From: Patellaria atrata CBS 101060
Lineage: Eukaryota; Ascomycota; Dothideomycetes; Patellariales; Patellariaceae
NCBI GenBank assembly: GCA_010093705.1
Contig: MU006094.1
Coordinates: 347,550-411,549, forward strand
DNA length: 64,000 bases
Direction: 5' to 3'
The notes below the pieces were generated by a model. The model was not told where the DNA came from and made no database searches. It saw only the letters and a list, made by a program, of their open reading frames with translations. The position numbers were made by a program, and so were the translations under genes. Positions 47,673-59,361 of the stretch are shown piece after piece. Position 1 is the stretch's first letter, and the number at the start of each line of letters is the position of its first letter.

Positions 47673-48652
47673 ATGGCCGTTCACCCGCACCTGCCTCCAA
47701 TGGCATATTCTCCAAACTACTATAACAATCAAGAGCAACTACAAGGAACTTATATCATCACAACAGACCGTGAGACCATATACACTCCCACCAAACCTCT
47801 CCCCGCATCGATAAGATCTCCCATACCACAGTCACCCTTCCCCGCTTCATTTAGAAACTCAAGCCAGAGCCATGATTCAGTTATCTCGCAACAATCGAAC
47901 CCCAAAGCATCATACTCCCCGAGTGCACCTTCCGTCGCATCGTTAGGACCTTCCGGACATATTGGATATGATAACAATATCAGAACAAGTAAACACGGAA
48001 GCAAGAGGACGAGCCAGAACAGTCCCCAAAGGAGCACGAGGGATCTAGAGAAAGGTGGACCACCAGAGGATTCGTCAAATGGAATGTACAGATCAGGAAG
48101 ACATGCAGTGAATGCAGATGTCACCACAATATCATACGGTCACGATGAACCTGATGACGACTTGCTGGAGGACAAAGCATTGCGGATTCTGGTGAGCAAT
48201 AACCCCAATATATACCATATGAGTCAAATTAACAACCGCAGATCTACCTCTCCAGCCTCTGTCCTCTCGTCTCCCTCGCAACTCTCTTCTGGACCCTTAT
48301 CTCCGTCATCGTTACTATTTTTCTTCAACCACTCCGTCTCATCTCTTACCGTCCCGACTTCCCCCAACAACTCACTTACTTCTTGGAGAAACCTCTCCGG
48401 CTACAACTTCGTTTGATATCCTCTTCCCCCACTTTCTCCAGTCTCGATGCGTCCATGCTCTTTATCATTCACCTCTTCTCTCCACTTATCGCCTTCGGGG
48501 TCGCTGTTGCATCTTGGACTACAGCTTTCTTCTGGTTCTATGCTGCCATCATTGGTGATCCAGATGGGAAGGATGGACATAACGATGGCCGTGCCACAGT
48601 GTTGGGAGTACGAGCATGGTGGGAACGGTGGTTGTTAAGAGCCATGAGATAA
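47673..48652 (+). CDS. Fungal membrane protein with disordered N-terminus
   Basis: Exons 47673-48191 and 48242-48652 join in phase to 309 residues, removing intron 48192-48241 (GTGAGC...CCGCAG). The first 170 residues are Ser/Pro/Asn-rich and probably cytosolic. The second exon has two or three membrane segments (CPLVSLATLFWTLISVIVTI and, later, HLFSPLIAFGVAVASWTTAF), then GDPDGKDGHNDGRATVLGVR and a basic end. I recognise no named family, although fungal genomes carry similar small two-segment proteins. The start is uncertain: the frame stays open upstream of 47673 without another ATG. Confidence 0.75.
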
Positions 48653-50250
48653 TGGAGGAAGTATGAGCAAAAGGAGATTTTGGAGTAATGGTTTGTTTTC
48701 TGATTATATTTCTTTGTATCGATTTTACGGACCACACGATATCCAAGGCATTTTTGGGAGCGGGCGGCGTTGGGGAATATACGGGGTATGGTAGACATCG
48801 GGTTTTAGGTTCTTCTTTTCCCACGCTTTGGGATGGGGTTATCGGTATACAGGAGCTCATTGTACAGCATACTTCCATTCATAGCGAGGTCTCTTTGTTT
48901 ACACTTCCCTTGGGGCTATCATAAAGTTTTGTAGGTAGCGGTAGTCATTTTGAATGCAATGACTTTATTCAATGACTCTTCTATTCGAGTCTTACAACTT
49001 TCTATCCCCCTGCACGTGATCTTAGCTCCTTTCCCCCTTTTCTCTCCTAACATTACCAGGCCACCGTACGCTTCGTTGTACCCGCAACTGCATACTGTCA
49101 CTTTCGACCGCGCACGGGACTTCGCTTCGCCATCTTTTCCATGCATCCCGCCGCCAAACTAGAACTGCAAAAGTGAGTAACAAAGTACAGATAAGATAAG
49201 AGAGATCTCGGTCCTTATCCCAACCCACGTGATCATCACATGAGACGGAAAGGGGGTTCACCGGGAAAGACTAGTCATAGTACGTCCCCTGATCCCTTTC
49301 CCCATGTCACAACTCGACAATCAGCTTTCAACCGTACTGACAGCGCAAGACCTAAACTATGAGTACAGGTACAATTGGCGAATCGCCTTCACTGCCACGC
49401 TCGTACGCACCCTCGAATCATATGGTCCTTCCCTCCGTACGCGATTCAGCGTATATACTACAACGATCCTGTACCCACGATGAGCATACCCCTGCTCCAC
49501 CCACACTGTACGCACAAGTTCCCATCCGACATCCAACCCCTGGATACTGGCTACTGGATACCGGATCCCCTGACGAGACTAGATCCCTAACTATGTAGTT
49601 ACTAGCATGCTTATATGACCTCTCATCCAATACGCTGTATCTCACTATTCGGAGCTCATGTCGAGAGCACGCTAAAAAGGGGATGATAACTTTCACCTAT
49701 TTGGAGTATGTACTCTCCTTCTCCTTCTCCTTATTGCCCTTGGGGCCCTTTACCCCCATCTCCTGTCTTGCGTGTGATTCCAGTGAAGGTCGCGGGAGCC
49801 TAACTGTTAATTAGTTATACGACTTACGAGAATCCATAGTCCAGGAGATGGGCATGCACGTGATATATACGCCCGGTCACTCTAACTTCCTTATTATTAC
49901 TACTGATATATATATAAGACTATATATTTACTACATATACTAGATATCTTATATTAATTGTTAAGTCTTTATAGATACCAAACTATAATGGTTTATTTAG
50001 GGGCTAATATCTTATAGAAGGAGTAATCATCTTGAGTGTAAATGTGAGGCTGCCCCTAAGCAGGCATTGACCAAGTAAAATCAAGAGAAATCATTGAAGG
50101 CAATAGAATCACACGAATCAAGGTAAAGATCACGTTTGCACCATTAACTTTTCATGTTTGCAATTGAAGAATGTCTCACCACTAACTGAAGGTAGACTAG
50201 CAAACATCTGCAGCAAATCAAAGCAAATCAAAGCAAATTAACTATTAATC
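48653..50250. other. Intergenic with AT-rich patch and short repeats
   Basis: No gene is seen. 49895-49975 is strongly AT-rich with TATATA runs. At 50213-50238 the unit AAATCAAAGC is repeated about 2.5 times. Confidence 0.45.
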
Positions 50251-50789
50251 TCATTCAAACCCCGATGTTGACGCCGAGCATGTATGCGCCGAGTATGCAT
50301 ATGCACGAGCCGCCTTCTCGAAACCCTTAGGGTAGTACCTAAGCCACACATCAAGACCACGGAAGACCTCATCCTTGGTGCTGATCGGATTCTCAACACC
50401 ATCGGGCAATTCATACCTATCCCACCGGATACCAGTCAACATATACGTTCACGATTAGTCATCGATATTCACAGGGGCTCAGCGCCGAGGATGTGCTCGG
50501 CGAAAGGATGGGATGGGATGGAATGGGATACTTACTGAAATCCGTGACATATCTTGGAGGGATAGTCACCATAGATCTCACCACCAGCATCGAGGACGGT
50601 ACGCTTGAGAGTTTCGCAGATGGCTGCTATCTCGGCATCTTCTTCGGGAGTGTTGAAGGCATGAAACTATGATTTATTGAGGTGTGAGCAGCGGTGAATG
50701 GGTAAGATGAAAGATGAGTGAAGCAAACTTACGCGGCGCAACATGAAATGCCAGCCGTGTGAAGGCAAGACGACAAGTGGTGGAGGCAT
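50251..50789 (-). CDS. Small I9-inhibitor-like protein B
   Basis: Minus-strand exons 50789-50733, 50666-50536 and 50416-50251 join in phase to 117 residues. The introns are 50732-50667 (GTAAGT...CATAG) and 50535-50417 (GTAAGT...GATAG). The core AAICETLKRTVLDAGGEI, then KICHGFQYELPDGVENP, matches the pattern of peptidase inhibitor I9 (subtilisin propeptide, yeast Pbi2): helix, AGG-x-I turn, then GF or GY strand and a LP/VP end. Pbi2-type proteins inhibit vacuolar subtilisin proteases. There is no signal peptide, so it would act in the cytosol or vacuole. It shares core pattern and second-intron phase with protein A just upstream. The I9 assignment is by pattern only. The C-terminal about 45 residues are extra. 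Confidence 0.75.
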
Positions 50790-51329
50790 TCTTGATGGAG
50801 AGAGATGACTTCGAAGATGAAGTAAGAGTGGTGAATATGAAAAAAATTAGACTCTGGAAGAAGGTATCACCACGCACAGTTGTTGGGCGAAGGTGGTGGA
50901 TGAAGAAGAAAGAAAGAAGGAGGAAGGAATATAGGGGAGGAAGAGGTTTAAGTAGAAAGCGGGAAAGGATCTCGGGCCGCAACGTCGTTTGCGGGAACGG
51001 AGGAAGGAGCTGATGACGATTGACGTTATCTGATATTAGGTCATTTGAGCAAGTTAAGATTAATGAGGGAGTTATAAAACGGGAAGAGCCAGGTCGTGCC
51101 TTCCATATACAATAGGAAAGGGGAACTGGACTACGGCACAGGAACATGGGTACTGCAAATACTGGTAAACTGTGAATGCAGAGATTTATTTCCACAAAAG
51201 CTATTGTAACTCTATTGATTTGATTCATTCTCCCCCTATCATCAGTCATAACATCGTTCATCATCTCAATGTCACTCAACACCTCCTTCCATCCGCAGAA
51301 AGAACATCTTTGCACTACCCACTATCCAT
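50790..51329. other. Spacer between the I9-like pair
   Basis: 540 bp with no supported exon. A long minus-strand open frame through here is a chance frame, since it crosses the end of A and the first exon of B. Confidence 0.5.
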
Positions 51330-51834
51330 CTACAATCCCTCCAACATCTCCTCCATTGACACTTCGGATACCGTACCACTGCGCCGCGAAAAGATCATCA
51401 CATCTGGCACGCGCGAACTGGTAGGCGGGAAGGGGTTTTCAACCTCGTGTGGTAGTATGTAGCTACGCATATTAGCATTATTACCCCTATATCGCCAGCT
51501 ATCACAGTGAATTGTAGAACCGTAAGGAAATCTGCTTACATGAACCCGAAGATTCGCTGCCCGGGGTCAGGTCGGGTCTTTTCATGCATAATCTGCCCGC
51601 CGGCGCCGGTGGCCTCATTTCGTAGTTCGTTGTAGATGCTTGTGAGTTGTTGTAAATGGCGAGCATCACCATTGGGATCAGGGTTTGGGAGGGAGGCCTG
51701 ATTGATATGAGTCAACAAATCAGACAAGCGACAGAGGGGTTCAATCTTGAGAATTTGGTACTCACGTCGTGTAGGATACTTTTATCCCACAAAATGAGCT
51801 CGTAGCTCAAGGTATCGCTGTTTGATGAGCTCAT
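51330..51834 (-). CDS. Small I9-inhibitor-like protein A
   Basis: Minus-strand exons 51834-51766, 51697-51540 and 51462-51330 join in phase to 119 residues. The introns are 51765-51698 (GTGAGT...ATCAG) and 51539-51463 (GTAAGC...CGTAG). The core LTSIYNELRNEATGAGGQIM, then RIFGFIYILPHEVENPF, has the same I9-like pattern as protein B. Exon 2 ends in phase 2 right after the codons for GF, exactly as in B. The N-terminus (MSSSNSDTLSYELILWDKS) and C-terminus (SRRSGTVSEVSMEEMLEGL) differ from B. No signal peptide. An inhibitor or chaperone of a subtilisin-like protease is the best guess, by pattern only. Confidence 0.75.
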
Positions 51835-52285
51835 GTTGGTAAATTGAACGAAAGGTTTGGGGAGAAAGAGCAGGAATGGTAGTTCTCATATCTGAAAGAA
51901 TCCCACTAAAGCGATCTGACTTGGCCCAAACACCTGGTCATGTGTGCGCGTGTTTGTAAACGGAGAGAACTGCGGTATTGTACATGCTCCCTCCTTCTAA
52001 TTGACGTTTGTCGGGTACCATATGTCTCCTGGAGACTGGTAGGCGCTCCTTACCAATCTGAAGTATGCTGAACTTTTCAAGATACATATATTTAAAGTGT
52101 CTGTATAGCTGTAACTTGTCTCTACCCTCCAAACTACTATGTATCGGCTAGTCTACGTGCAGTTGGACCTCTTTATGCCATCGCAACCGTTCCATAAAGC
52201 AACGTCGGATCATCTGTAAGTGAAGCCGTACAGTGAGCCAGAAGTACCATGATAAGGGGAAGGAGTACGGTCTATTTTTGGTTGA
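51835..52285. other. Intergenic, promoter of protein A and ureG 3' flank
   Basis: 451 bp; nothing else is seen. Confidence 0.45.
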
Positions 52286-53137
52286 TTATTCTCTCTTGCT
52301 AGCTGCAGCGGCGCCACTTGATTTCCATGCGCTCAATATCAGATTCACTATGTGGTCAACATTCTTCCCATTCTTCACCTGCGCAAAGATAGTCGGTCCA
52401 CCCTCCCTCATTTTTCTCGCATCCCTCTCCATAACATTCAAGTCCGCTCCTACAATCTCTGCAAGGTCTGTCTTGTTGACCACCAAGAGGTCGCTTTGTG
52501 TGATTCCCGGGCCTCCTTTCCTAGGGATCTTATCTCCCCCGCTCACATCGATAACATAAATGATGTAGTCCGCCAGTTCCCGACTATAGTTTGCAGCAAG
52601 ATTATCCCCACCGCTCTCTATCAAAAGGATCTCCGTATTGAATTGCCTATGCAGGTCCTCGAGCGCAGCAAGATTGGCACTGATATCCTCCCGTACGGCC
52701 GCGTGAGGACAGCCTCCCGTTTCTATGGCGGCGATGCGCTCTGGGGGAAGGGCGGAATGCTTGACCAGGAACTCGCGGTCTTCGCGTGTGAAGATATCAT
52801 TGGTGACGGCTGCGATAGAGTACTTGTCGCGCAATTCCTGACATAGGGCAAGCATAAGAGCTGTTTTACCTGAACCTACCGGCCTAGGGGATTAACTTTA
52901 GCTGATTCATGATCTGAAGGAGGGTGTTCGTTCAGGGTGTTGTCAGGGTACTTACCCACCAATCCCTACCGTAAAAGCTCTCTCTTCCCATACCCTACCT
53001 TCAATTATAGGCATCTCACGCCCTAAGTATGACCCAGGTCCATCAAGTATCTCATGTGTGTGGCCATGGTCAGCTACAGCGTTATCGTGAGAATGACTTG
53101 GACCATCATCGTGAGAGTGAGTATGAGCGGAGGCCAT
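52286..53137 (-). CDS. ureG: Urease accessory GTPase UreG
   Basis: Minus-strand exons 53137-52956 and 52883-52286 join in phase to 259 residues. The intron is 52955-52884 (GTAAGT...CCTAG). The N-terminus is His/Asp-rich ([21 protein letters not shown]), as in eukaryotic UreG, and probably binds nickel. The SIMIBI GTPase core follows: [10 protein letters not shown] is the P-loop, then [26 protein letters not shown] and VVNKTDLAE. UreG couples GTP hydrolysis to nickel insertion into urease, together with UreD and UreF. Length and all motifs are normal, so the gene looks intact. The host therefore should have an active urease elsewhere. Confidence 0.96.
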
Positions 53138-53645
53138 TGTGGTGTAACGCGAAGGTGTATTTCTGTATAACAGTTGTGGTACGTAGTGTTAAGAGGTAGG
53201 TTCCCATGACGACAGTGGGGTAGGTCCAGTACAAGGTACCTTGGTGGGGGCAATGGTGTGCTTAGTAATAACTTAGCTAAGCCACGCTATTATCACATTG
53301 TCGGGTATAAACACTATGGAATGTTATCATGTGTATAGTGGATGTGAGAGGAACCGATTGCCCCGTAGTCAGGGGAAACGAATGATGCCGGAGTGAGGAA
53401 CAAGTGTAATTCTGAATCCCTGAAAATTATCGTGAATATTTCTTTGTTTAAGAACATGATGGAAATCAAACTCCGGTCGTCAAACAACTTTGCTTGATCC
53501 CACAGTTGGCCAATTAATGCTCTCACTTCAACTTCATAAACGTTTAAGGCGTGCCAATCTCTTCTCTGATTCGAGCGGTGTAGGAGCAACATCTTACATC
53601 CGAGCATATAGAAAACGTAACCTCGTGCAACGACCAACGCATTGA
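53138..53645. other. Intergenic, ureG promoter
   Basis: 508 bp; a domain-less open frame on the minus strand is the only other thing here. Confidence 0.45.
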
Positions 53646-54260
53646 AGGAAAATCCACATCACCACTCGCCTTCACCAAAATATCCCAATTCCGGACACAT
53701 GGAGCAAGAAAGTTTCGAACAATATAGAGACTGCATCAGAAAACTTATCTACTTCCCAAAAAGTCGAAGAAGGTCAGCTTAAAGAGCTTGAAGATCTAGG
53801 ATCACCGCTAAAGCACAAGATCTTATTCAAACCTCTCACTAACTTCATCTTTACACATACGAAAGAAACTAGAACCTGGAGTTCACCCTTTAACCCCAAG
53901 GATCTCTCTACTTTCCAGGATTACTGGCGGACTATATGGGCCCAGATTGCGGAATCCATTGCCTCTGACTCGAGTATTCCGAAATACCTCACGGAACTGC
54001 TTCTGAAGTATCTTGAGATCCGTGTCTTCGATTCCTCAAAGGGGAAGGTATGCCCTTGATGCTATGATAACGTTGAGCCTAGCATTTTCATTGAGGCGAA
54101 AGATGGAATCACTTCACAGCAGTTTCTGAATAGCGTGGCAGGGTATTTGTATGGTGGTCAGCTACCCAAGATGCATAGACAAGAAGACAACAACAGCTGC
54201 GAGATCGAAGGAGGGCTTGTGTTCGATGGAATTGATTATATGATGGATGGTGGTACTTGA
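53646..54260 (+). pseudogene. Decayed copy 1 of an unrecognised gene family
   Basis: A frame of 205 codons runs from 53646 to 54260, with a single internal TGA at 54057-54059 and no ATG at its start. It contains KILFKPLTNFIFTHTKE, FQDYWRTIWAQI, FIEAKDGITSQQFLNS and YLYGGQLPKM. The copy at 54933-55586 has matching blocks in the same order (QIFFSPLASLM, FQNYWRNI, LVVEKQGGIKSVHLLEA, HLYGSTLPKM), so this is a real relative and not a chance frame. After 54260 a plausible continuation lies in another frame. The family is unknown to me; composition suggests a soluble intracellular protein. Loss of the start and the TGA make it a likely pseudogene. Confidence 0.65.
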
Positions 54261-54932
54261 GTACGCCATTTTATACCAGTGGCATGATCCGCAAATTTGG
54301 GTTTACTGCTCGGTGGCAGAGGACACTCTTCAGAAGGGAGAATAAATCTCAAGGTAGGAAGGAAAAGGATACTAGAGATCTCCACACTTACACAAGGGAA
54401 TATGTAACTATAGACTCTCCACTCATCATCGAGCCATATCTAATAGTTATGTTATTATTGAGTGTTAGTTGCCCATCTGCCTCGTCGCTAAGCAAAGGTT
54501 AAATCATAGGAGAACAAGTCATATAATGAGGCTGTACTTGGAACAACTTGATAGTTATCGTGGAACCTCCCAGTATGATAAAAGGGAAAGGACATCTGAT
54601 ACGTGGTTTCATATCGCATTGGAGTTCCGTTCTTTTGCATCTCTTCCTTTAATACCTCATTCGTCATCATCGTCCGCCTCATCTTTCTGGACCATGTATC
54701 TATTTTGACTCACCAAGCAACACTTGAAATAAAGCTCACTATTTAGTGCACCTCTTTCACCACCTTCTCACACTCGACCTTCTAATCAATCTCAACCCTA
54801 CCGCCCCACAAAGACGTTGTTCGACCACCTCTTCTCATCAACGAATGTCTCTCTTACAGAAAAACCACGATCAACGAATGCTACTACAAAATCCTTCAAC
54901 ACCTCACTCAGATCACGCAACTAACATCGATC
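54261..54932. other. Spacer between tandem decayed copies
   Basis: Short frames only; the possible C-terminal continuation of copy 1 ends near 54345. Confidence 0.4.
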
Positions 54933-55586
54933 ATGCCGTACACGGTAGCCTCCTGAGACGGGTCCCAATCACCAGAGCCTCCAGCGTACCAGATCTTCTT
55001 CTCCCCGCTCGCCTCCCTTATGGACACCAAGATTAAAGAAGCTGCACTCTCCAGTCCACAATGCGATAAAGTCAACCGCAAAGATTTCCAGAACTATTGG
55101 CGCAACATCTAGGATCAGCTCATTGTGACAGTTGCACATGAGCGGGGAGTAGCGGAGTTCCTAACCAATCCCCCGACCGAGAAATTGGAGCTACCCCTTG
55201 TAGATGAGAAGGACAAGTGCTGTGGATGTCGTTATACGCCGCGTCGTCCTGATTTAGTGGTGGAGAAGCAAGGGGGAATCAAGTCAGTGCATCTTCTCGA
55301 GGCATTGAGGGACCACTTATACGGTTCTACTTTGCCTAAGATGTGGAGTAAAACGTTTGGTGCAGATGTGGAAGAAAGATTTCTGGCTGTTTATTTGGGT
55401 TTTCTGTTGAGACGGGGGATGGAAAGAGAGAGAATTATGTGGGAGTGTAGCACTCCGAGGGTTTTGGTTCTCTGTGATGAGTTGGAGTCGTACTGGCAGA
55501 CATGTAACTTGAAGGATAAATGTGATGCAGGAGACAGAAAGACGGCTCAAATGAGTTTCTATCCCGATCCGTATGGCTTCTTCTGA
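54933..55586 (+). pseudogene. Decayed copy 2 of an unrecognised gene family
   Basis: The frame from the ATG at 54933 to 55586 (217 codons) is interrupted only by a TGA at 54954-54956 and a TAG at 55110-55112. The TAG follows NYWRNI, exactly where copy 1 has a tryptophan (YWRTIW), which implies TGG changed to TAG. The longest open part starts after it and encodes about 158 codons ending FYPDPYGFF, with CCGCRYTPRRPDLVVEKQGG and RVLVLCDELESYW. An alternative is a shorter functional gene starting inside, but no well-placed ATG is seen before the conserved part. Function is unknown. Confidence 0.65.
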
Positions 55587-56944
55587 ACATATATTCACGC
55601 GAGGCATCGCGGTTATAAGCACAATGGTTATACCATGGCGAACATGATATGGTGTTGGAAACTTGGATTATCAAATGGCGGTCTGTGGGTGTATCGCATC
55701 TACTGCTTCACTTCTTTAATTAAGTCCCCCATTATACCCCTTCTTCTCTGTACTGAAAGATCACTGTTGCGCCCTTTCACATATTTCTCTGCGCTCGAAC
55801 AATGAGCTACATGCATAACAGCTAGATATCACCTTGTTAAGTAGCGAGTCCATTCAAACCATGTACTCTCAAAATACCATGACATTTATCTTCCGGATGC
55901 GTCGCTCTTCACTCATTAGCAAAACTCTCTCTCTACATATCGCAAATGTCCTTCCCTTACACACTCCTAGCCCTAGATCAAGATTCTGATGTATAAACCC
56001 CCGTGGTCCCAACCTTTTCGCACACTCAAGCCCACAGCACACAACCAAGGCGACAACGAGTTAAAGACAACACACGAGATAATAGAGTACCAAATTATAT
56101 AACCAACAACCTTGTTCATACCTCTTATACTCAGATACTAACTTCTTTTGTACCATGAAAAGAGCATTCACTGTCGTGTACAGCTAGGTTTAGCTAAAGG
56201 GAGGGAGCGGTGCGACGAGTCGTAGTAAAGGCCGTTATTATTAGCCTAGAGGGTCTTGGTAGCGTATAATATCTCATCTCTCTTGTGATGGTGTCCTGGC
56301 TAGTGTAGACTAGGCCCATGAGATCACAGACTCTGTTGCTGTACAGTACAGGAAAGATGAACTTGTACGGAGTGCTCCTAGGTTTATGTACGGGTTCACT
56401 ATACAGCTGATAGGGGTGGTTAAGGCTACGAAATTAAGGGTTTGGTAGGAGGTATGCGGGAGGGGGGGAGAAGGGCGTGATAGGATATGTTTTGGAACTA
56501 TTTGGTATAGTGGTATACTAATCTCTGGATATAATGAATGGCTGAAGTGGTACAAGAGTTGGGTTGTTAGTGGTGTAGGGAAGTGTACTCTGCAAGAAGT
56601 GTTCGGAAGAGTTACAGTATCCTCAAGTTTCGAGCGAATGGTTTGACTGCGGACTTACGGGGAATTGTTTAGGTTATTGGGGTTTGGCATCCTGTACTAA
56701 AGGTACGCATCAGTGGAAAGGAGTATGGCTGTATTCACTACGAGGGATCATGGGATAGCTAGTATTCTATCATCTGCGGTAGATGGATGACTCCAAGAAG
56801 GTAAAGAAAGGGGCGATGAAACGGGCTCTCCGCCTTTCATATTTATGAGACCTTGTGCTATTTTGTCGACATGATCGTCGCTCCGCTCGATTTAAGACCT
56901 TGAACAAATTCCTATCATGCGTCCTTGGCCTTAAAATCCACTAC
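55587..56944. other. Gene-poor stretch, 1.4 kb
   Basis: No supported gene on either strand; short domain-less frames only. Confidence 0.45.
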
Positions 56945-57593
56945 TTAATCCGTAAATCCACACATCGCTGAGATAATCTCGCCACAACCCCCCTCAGGGG
57001 TATTGTCTCCGATAAATCCTAGCCAGGCTTTCTTATGCTTCTTCCATGCTATTGATGTGAGCTTTCCTCTCCTTGGAAAGTCTTTGATTTCTATTTCGCT
57101 GGCGAAATAGAGTGATGATTCTTGGTCTACGTTTCTCAGGAAGCCGAACCCTTGGAGGTACTTCGCTTTCAGACCAGATGAATTCAGGTTGTGCCCTGCG
57201 ACAGCGTTATAGAGCACTGTGGTATTCAATCCCTGGAATGCATGTTCGAACTCCCAGTAGAGATTGAACGTCTCTTTCCAGAGAACCTTTGTCGTCTCAA
57301 ATTCGTCTGCATCCACTCGACACAGATTAACCTTCCCCGGCGTGAAGATACTCTTTCAGCATAAACCGGGTTGAAAGACTAGCGCAATCCAGAAATTCAT
57401 CATGCAAAGGGACAATGACCGCCTCCGGGCGGTTGACGTAGAGAAATCGTGTTGCCTCATCGTTTCCTATCACAGTCTGGGCCCGGCTACTAATTGTTGT
57501 TTCGAGCATTTGTCGGAAGATCTCGTGGCTTTCTTTATAGATTTAATCGTCGGAAAATTTGATGATTAGGATCGTAATTTGGACCTGAATCAT
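56945..57593 (-). pseudogene. Decayed ThuA/GATase-like paralog 1
   Basis: A minus-strand frame from the ATG at 57593 reads QITILIIKFSDD, is stopped by a TAA at 57543-57545, then goes on with YKESHEIFRQ and RPEAVIVPLHDEF to LKEYLHAG. A one-base shift near 57330 moves it to the frame carrying RVDADEF, ETFNLYWEFEHAF, LTSIAWKKHKKAWLGFIGD and the end ISAMCGFTD. The layout and the end motif match the open paralog at 59362-60033. At least two lesions are present. Confidence 0.75.
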
Positions 57594-58401
57594 TGCTGTC
57601 ACCGTGTGAGCTCCACTGATCCGCGTGAGCGCACCCGTAGTCTTGATGGGAGCGTTGTTCGACATCGTAGCTTCTAAGTTAATCCATCCAGTAGATTGAG
57701 GTGTACTCAATCAACTTGGGAACATAGTCAGAGAATGCGAGTATCAATGGAGAGCAGAGAACTTACTCCGTCAAGTCTCGAAATCTTCGTTTGATTCGGC
57801 GGTAACGTAGAGTTGGAAGGATTTTGTTGCGGAACCGAGCAAGAAAGAAGGTTGCAAACGAGCCCAGACGTGAACGTGAAGTGCGTGCAGTTGCTTTCCA
57901 GGAGTCATATCTCCCTAGCCTGTGCCCCAGTTCACTTAATACTCTAACCTACTGGAACCGATCTGAATCTGAAGCTCAGTATTAGTACAGCAATAATTTT
58001 ATTGAATATTGGAAGACTTACATCGTGAAAATAGGGTTATTTTTTCGTTGTTACGCGAATCGTTATCTCTCTCCGTTGGTAAGTTTTGAGCCATGAATGT
58101 TGCAAACGAGTAATATGTGAGTGTGACTTGCGTCCACAAATATACCATTATCAACATATAAAGACTCAAAACTTCAACTCCAACCCACTATTTGGTTATG
58201 GTCCAATATTCTGAAATGCGTTGTTGTACGTATATTACGCTGGTCTTATACACTATCCATGCAAACATTTTTCTGTAGAATTAGGGCATATGACGACAAA
58301 CTCTTCGCTCAAAAGACTCGGATTATTATCATGCACAGGAGCTCGAGATGACTCACTTGATTTCTTTTCATTTCTCTATTGACGGAGTACGACCTAAGTA
58401 A
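57594..58401. other. Spacer between inverted paralogs
   Basis: No conserved coding stretch found; the start of paralog 2 may lie near 58300 but is not clear. Confidence 0.4.
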
Positions 58402-59038
58402 TCCAAGGATCTCGCATTCGAAGCCAGTGGATACTATAATGCGTTCTTTGAAAAGCTTGAAGGTCGCGTTTCAGTTCAGTACGTCACGGATAATGATACC
58501 GCCACATCCGTGCTCTACGAGAAACGCCTAAGAGCTGTCATTGTTAGGGATACAGCCACTACGGAAAGGACTAGTCTGTCGACTAGAATGATGCTCAAGG
58601 AGTACGTACGTGCTGGTGGTAGAGCAATCTTTTGGGGATACCTCCGTCCTGGGAACTACCTTGAAGAGTATTTCTAAAATTACTTGACTTACTTTTGGCC
58701 TACGGTGGGAATTTCACGATACTTCGGACGTTGATATCCACTACAATTGGAATACCGGCAAAAACCTGAAGGTGACAGTTGGTTTGAAAGTGGGGTACGT
58801 CCAAAGGGGCTCATTTCTCACAAAGGTGAAGTATGAGGAAGCACTCTATGTGCCCGACCATCCAATTACTTTCGACGAGGATAACGAGCCTCATAAGCCA
58901 TAATTAAATAAGCAAACGGTAGCATCGGTGGCGTGGGCTGCGTATGGGAACGATTGGATTAGGTACGCCAGGAAATTGACCGAGCAGGAGGGAGGTCCCG
59001 ATATCGTCTTAGCAATGTGCGGCCTCGAGAAGAAATAG
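58402..59038 (+). pseudogene. Decayed ThuA/GATase-like paralog 2, inverted
   Basis: The plus strand reads YYNAFFEKLEGRVSVQYVTD, KRLRAVIVRD and TRMMLKEYVRAGGRAIFWGY, then meets a TAA at 58675-58677. In another frame it continues with WEFHDTSDVDIHYNWNTGKN, KYEEALYVPD, a TAA at 58901-58903, TVASVAWAAYGNDWIRYA and the end VLAMCGLEKK. The order and the AMCG end match both flanking minus-strand paralogs. At least three lesions are present. Confidence 0.75.
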
Positions 59039-59361
59039 AAATAGGGGAATTCAGACTTGAGAACATAAAAATGGGCAACTGATAGTATGACATCGAGTGG
59101 GGGAATAAGCGCGTCGTGAAAATGCAAAGAGAATGTAATTATAGAAATCTTCGACTTGGTTACACATAATGAAAAAGAATGCATGAATGATCTCAAGCTT
59201 TACGAACGCTTAAACCGCAATATCCTAATCAGCTATTGAATATCTGAGACTTGATGTCGAGACGGTGTATTACAGCGAGGGTAGAGTATGGGAACGTTGA
59301 CGAGATAAGGGGATGTCACAGAAATCCTCCCCCTTTTCACACAAATCTTTCTGCCACCTTG
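59039..59361. other. Convergent gap
   Basis: 323 bp between convergent paralogs 2 and 3; nothing seen. Confidence 0.45.

Noticed and set aside
50674-51315. 213-codon minus-strand frame between the I9-like genes
   Set aside because: It runs through the spacer and the first intron of protein B in the wrong frame and has no domain; the spliced models explain both ends better.
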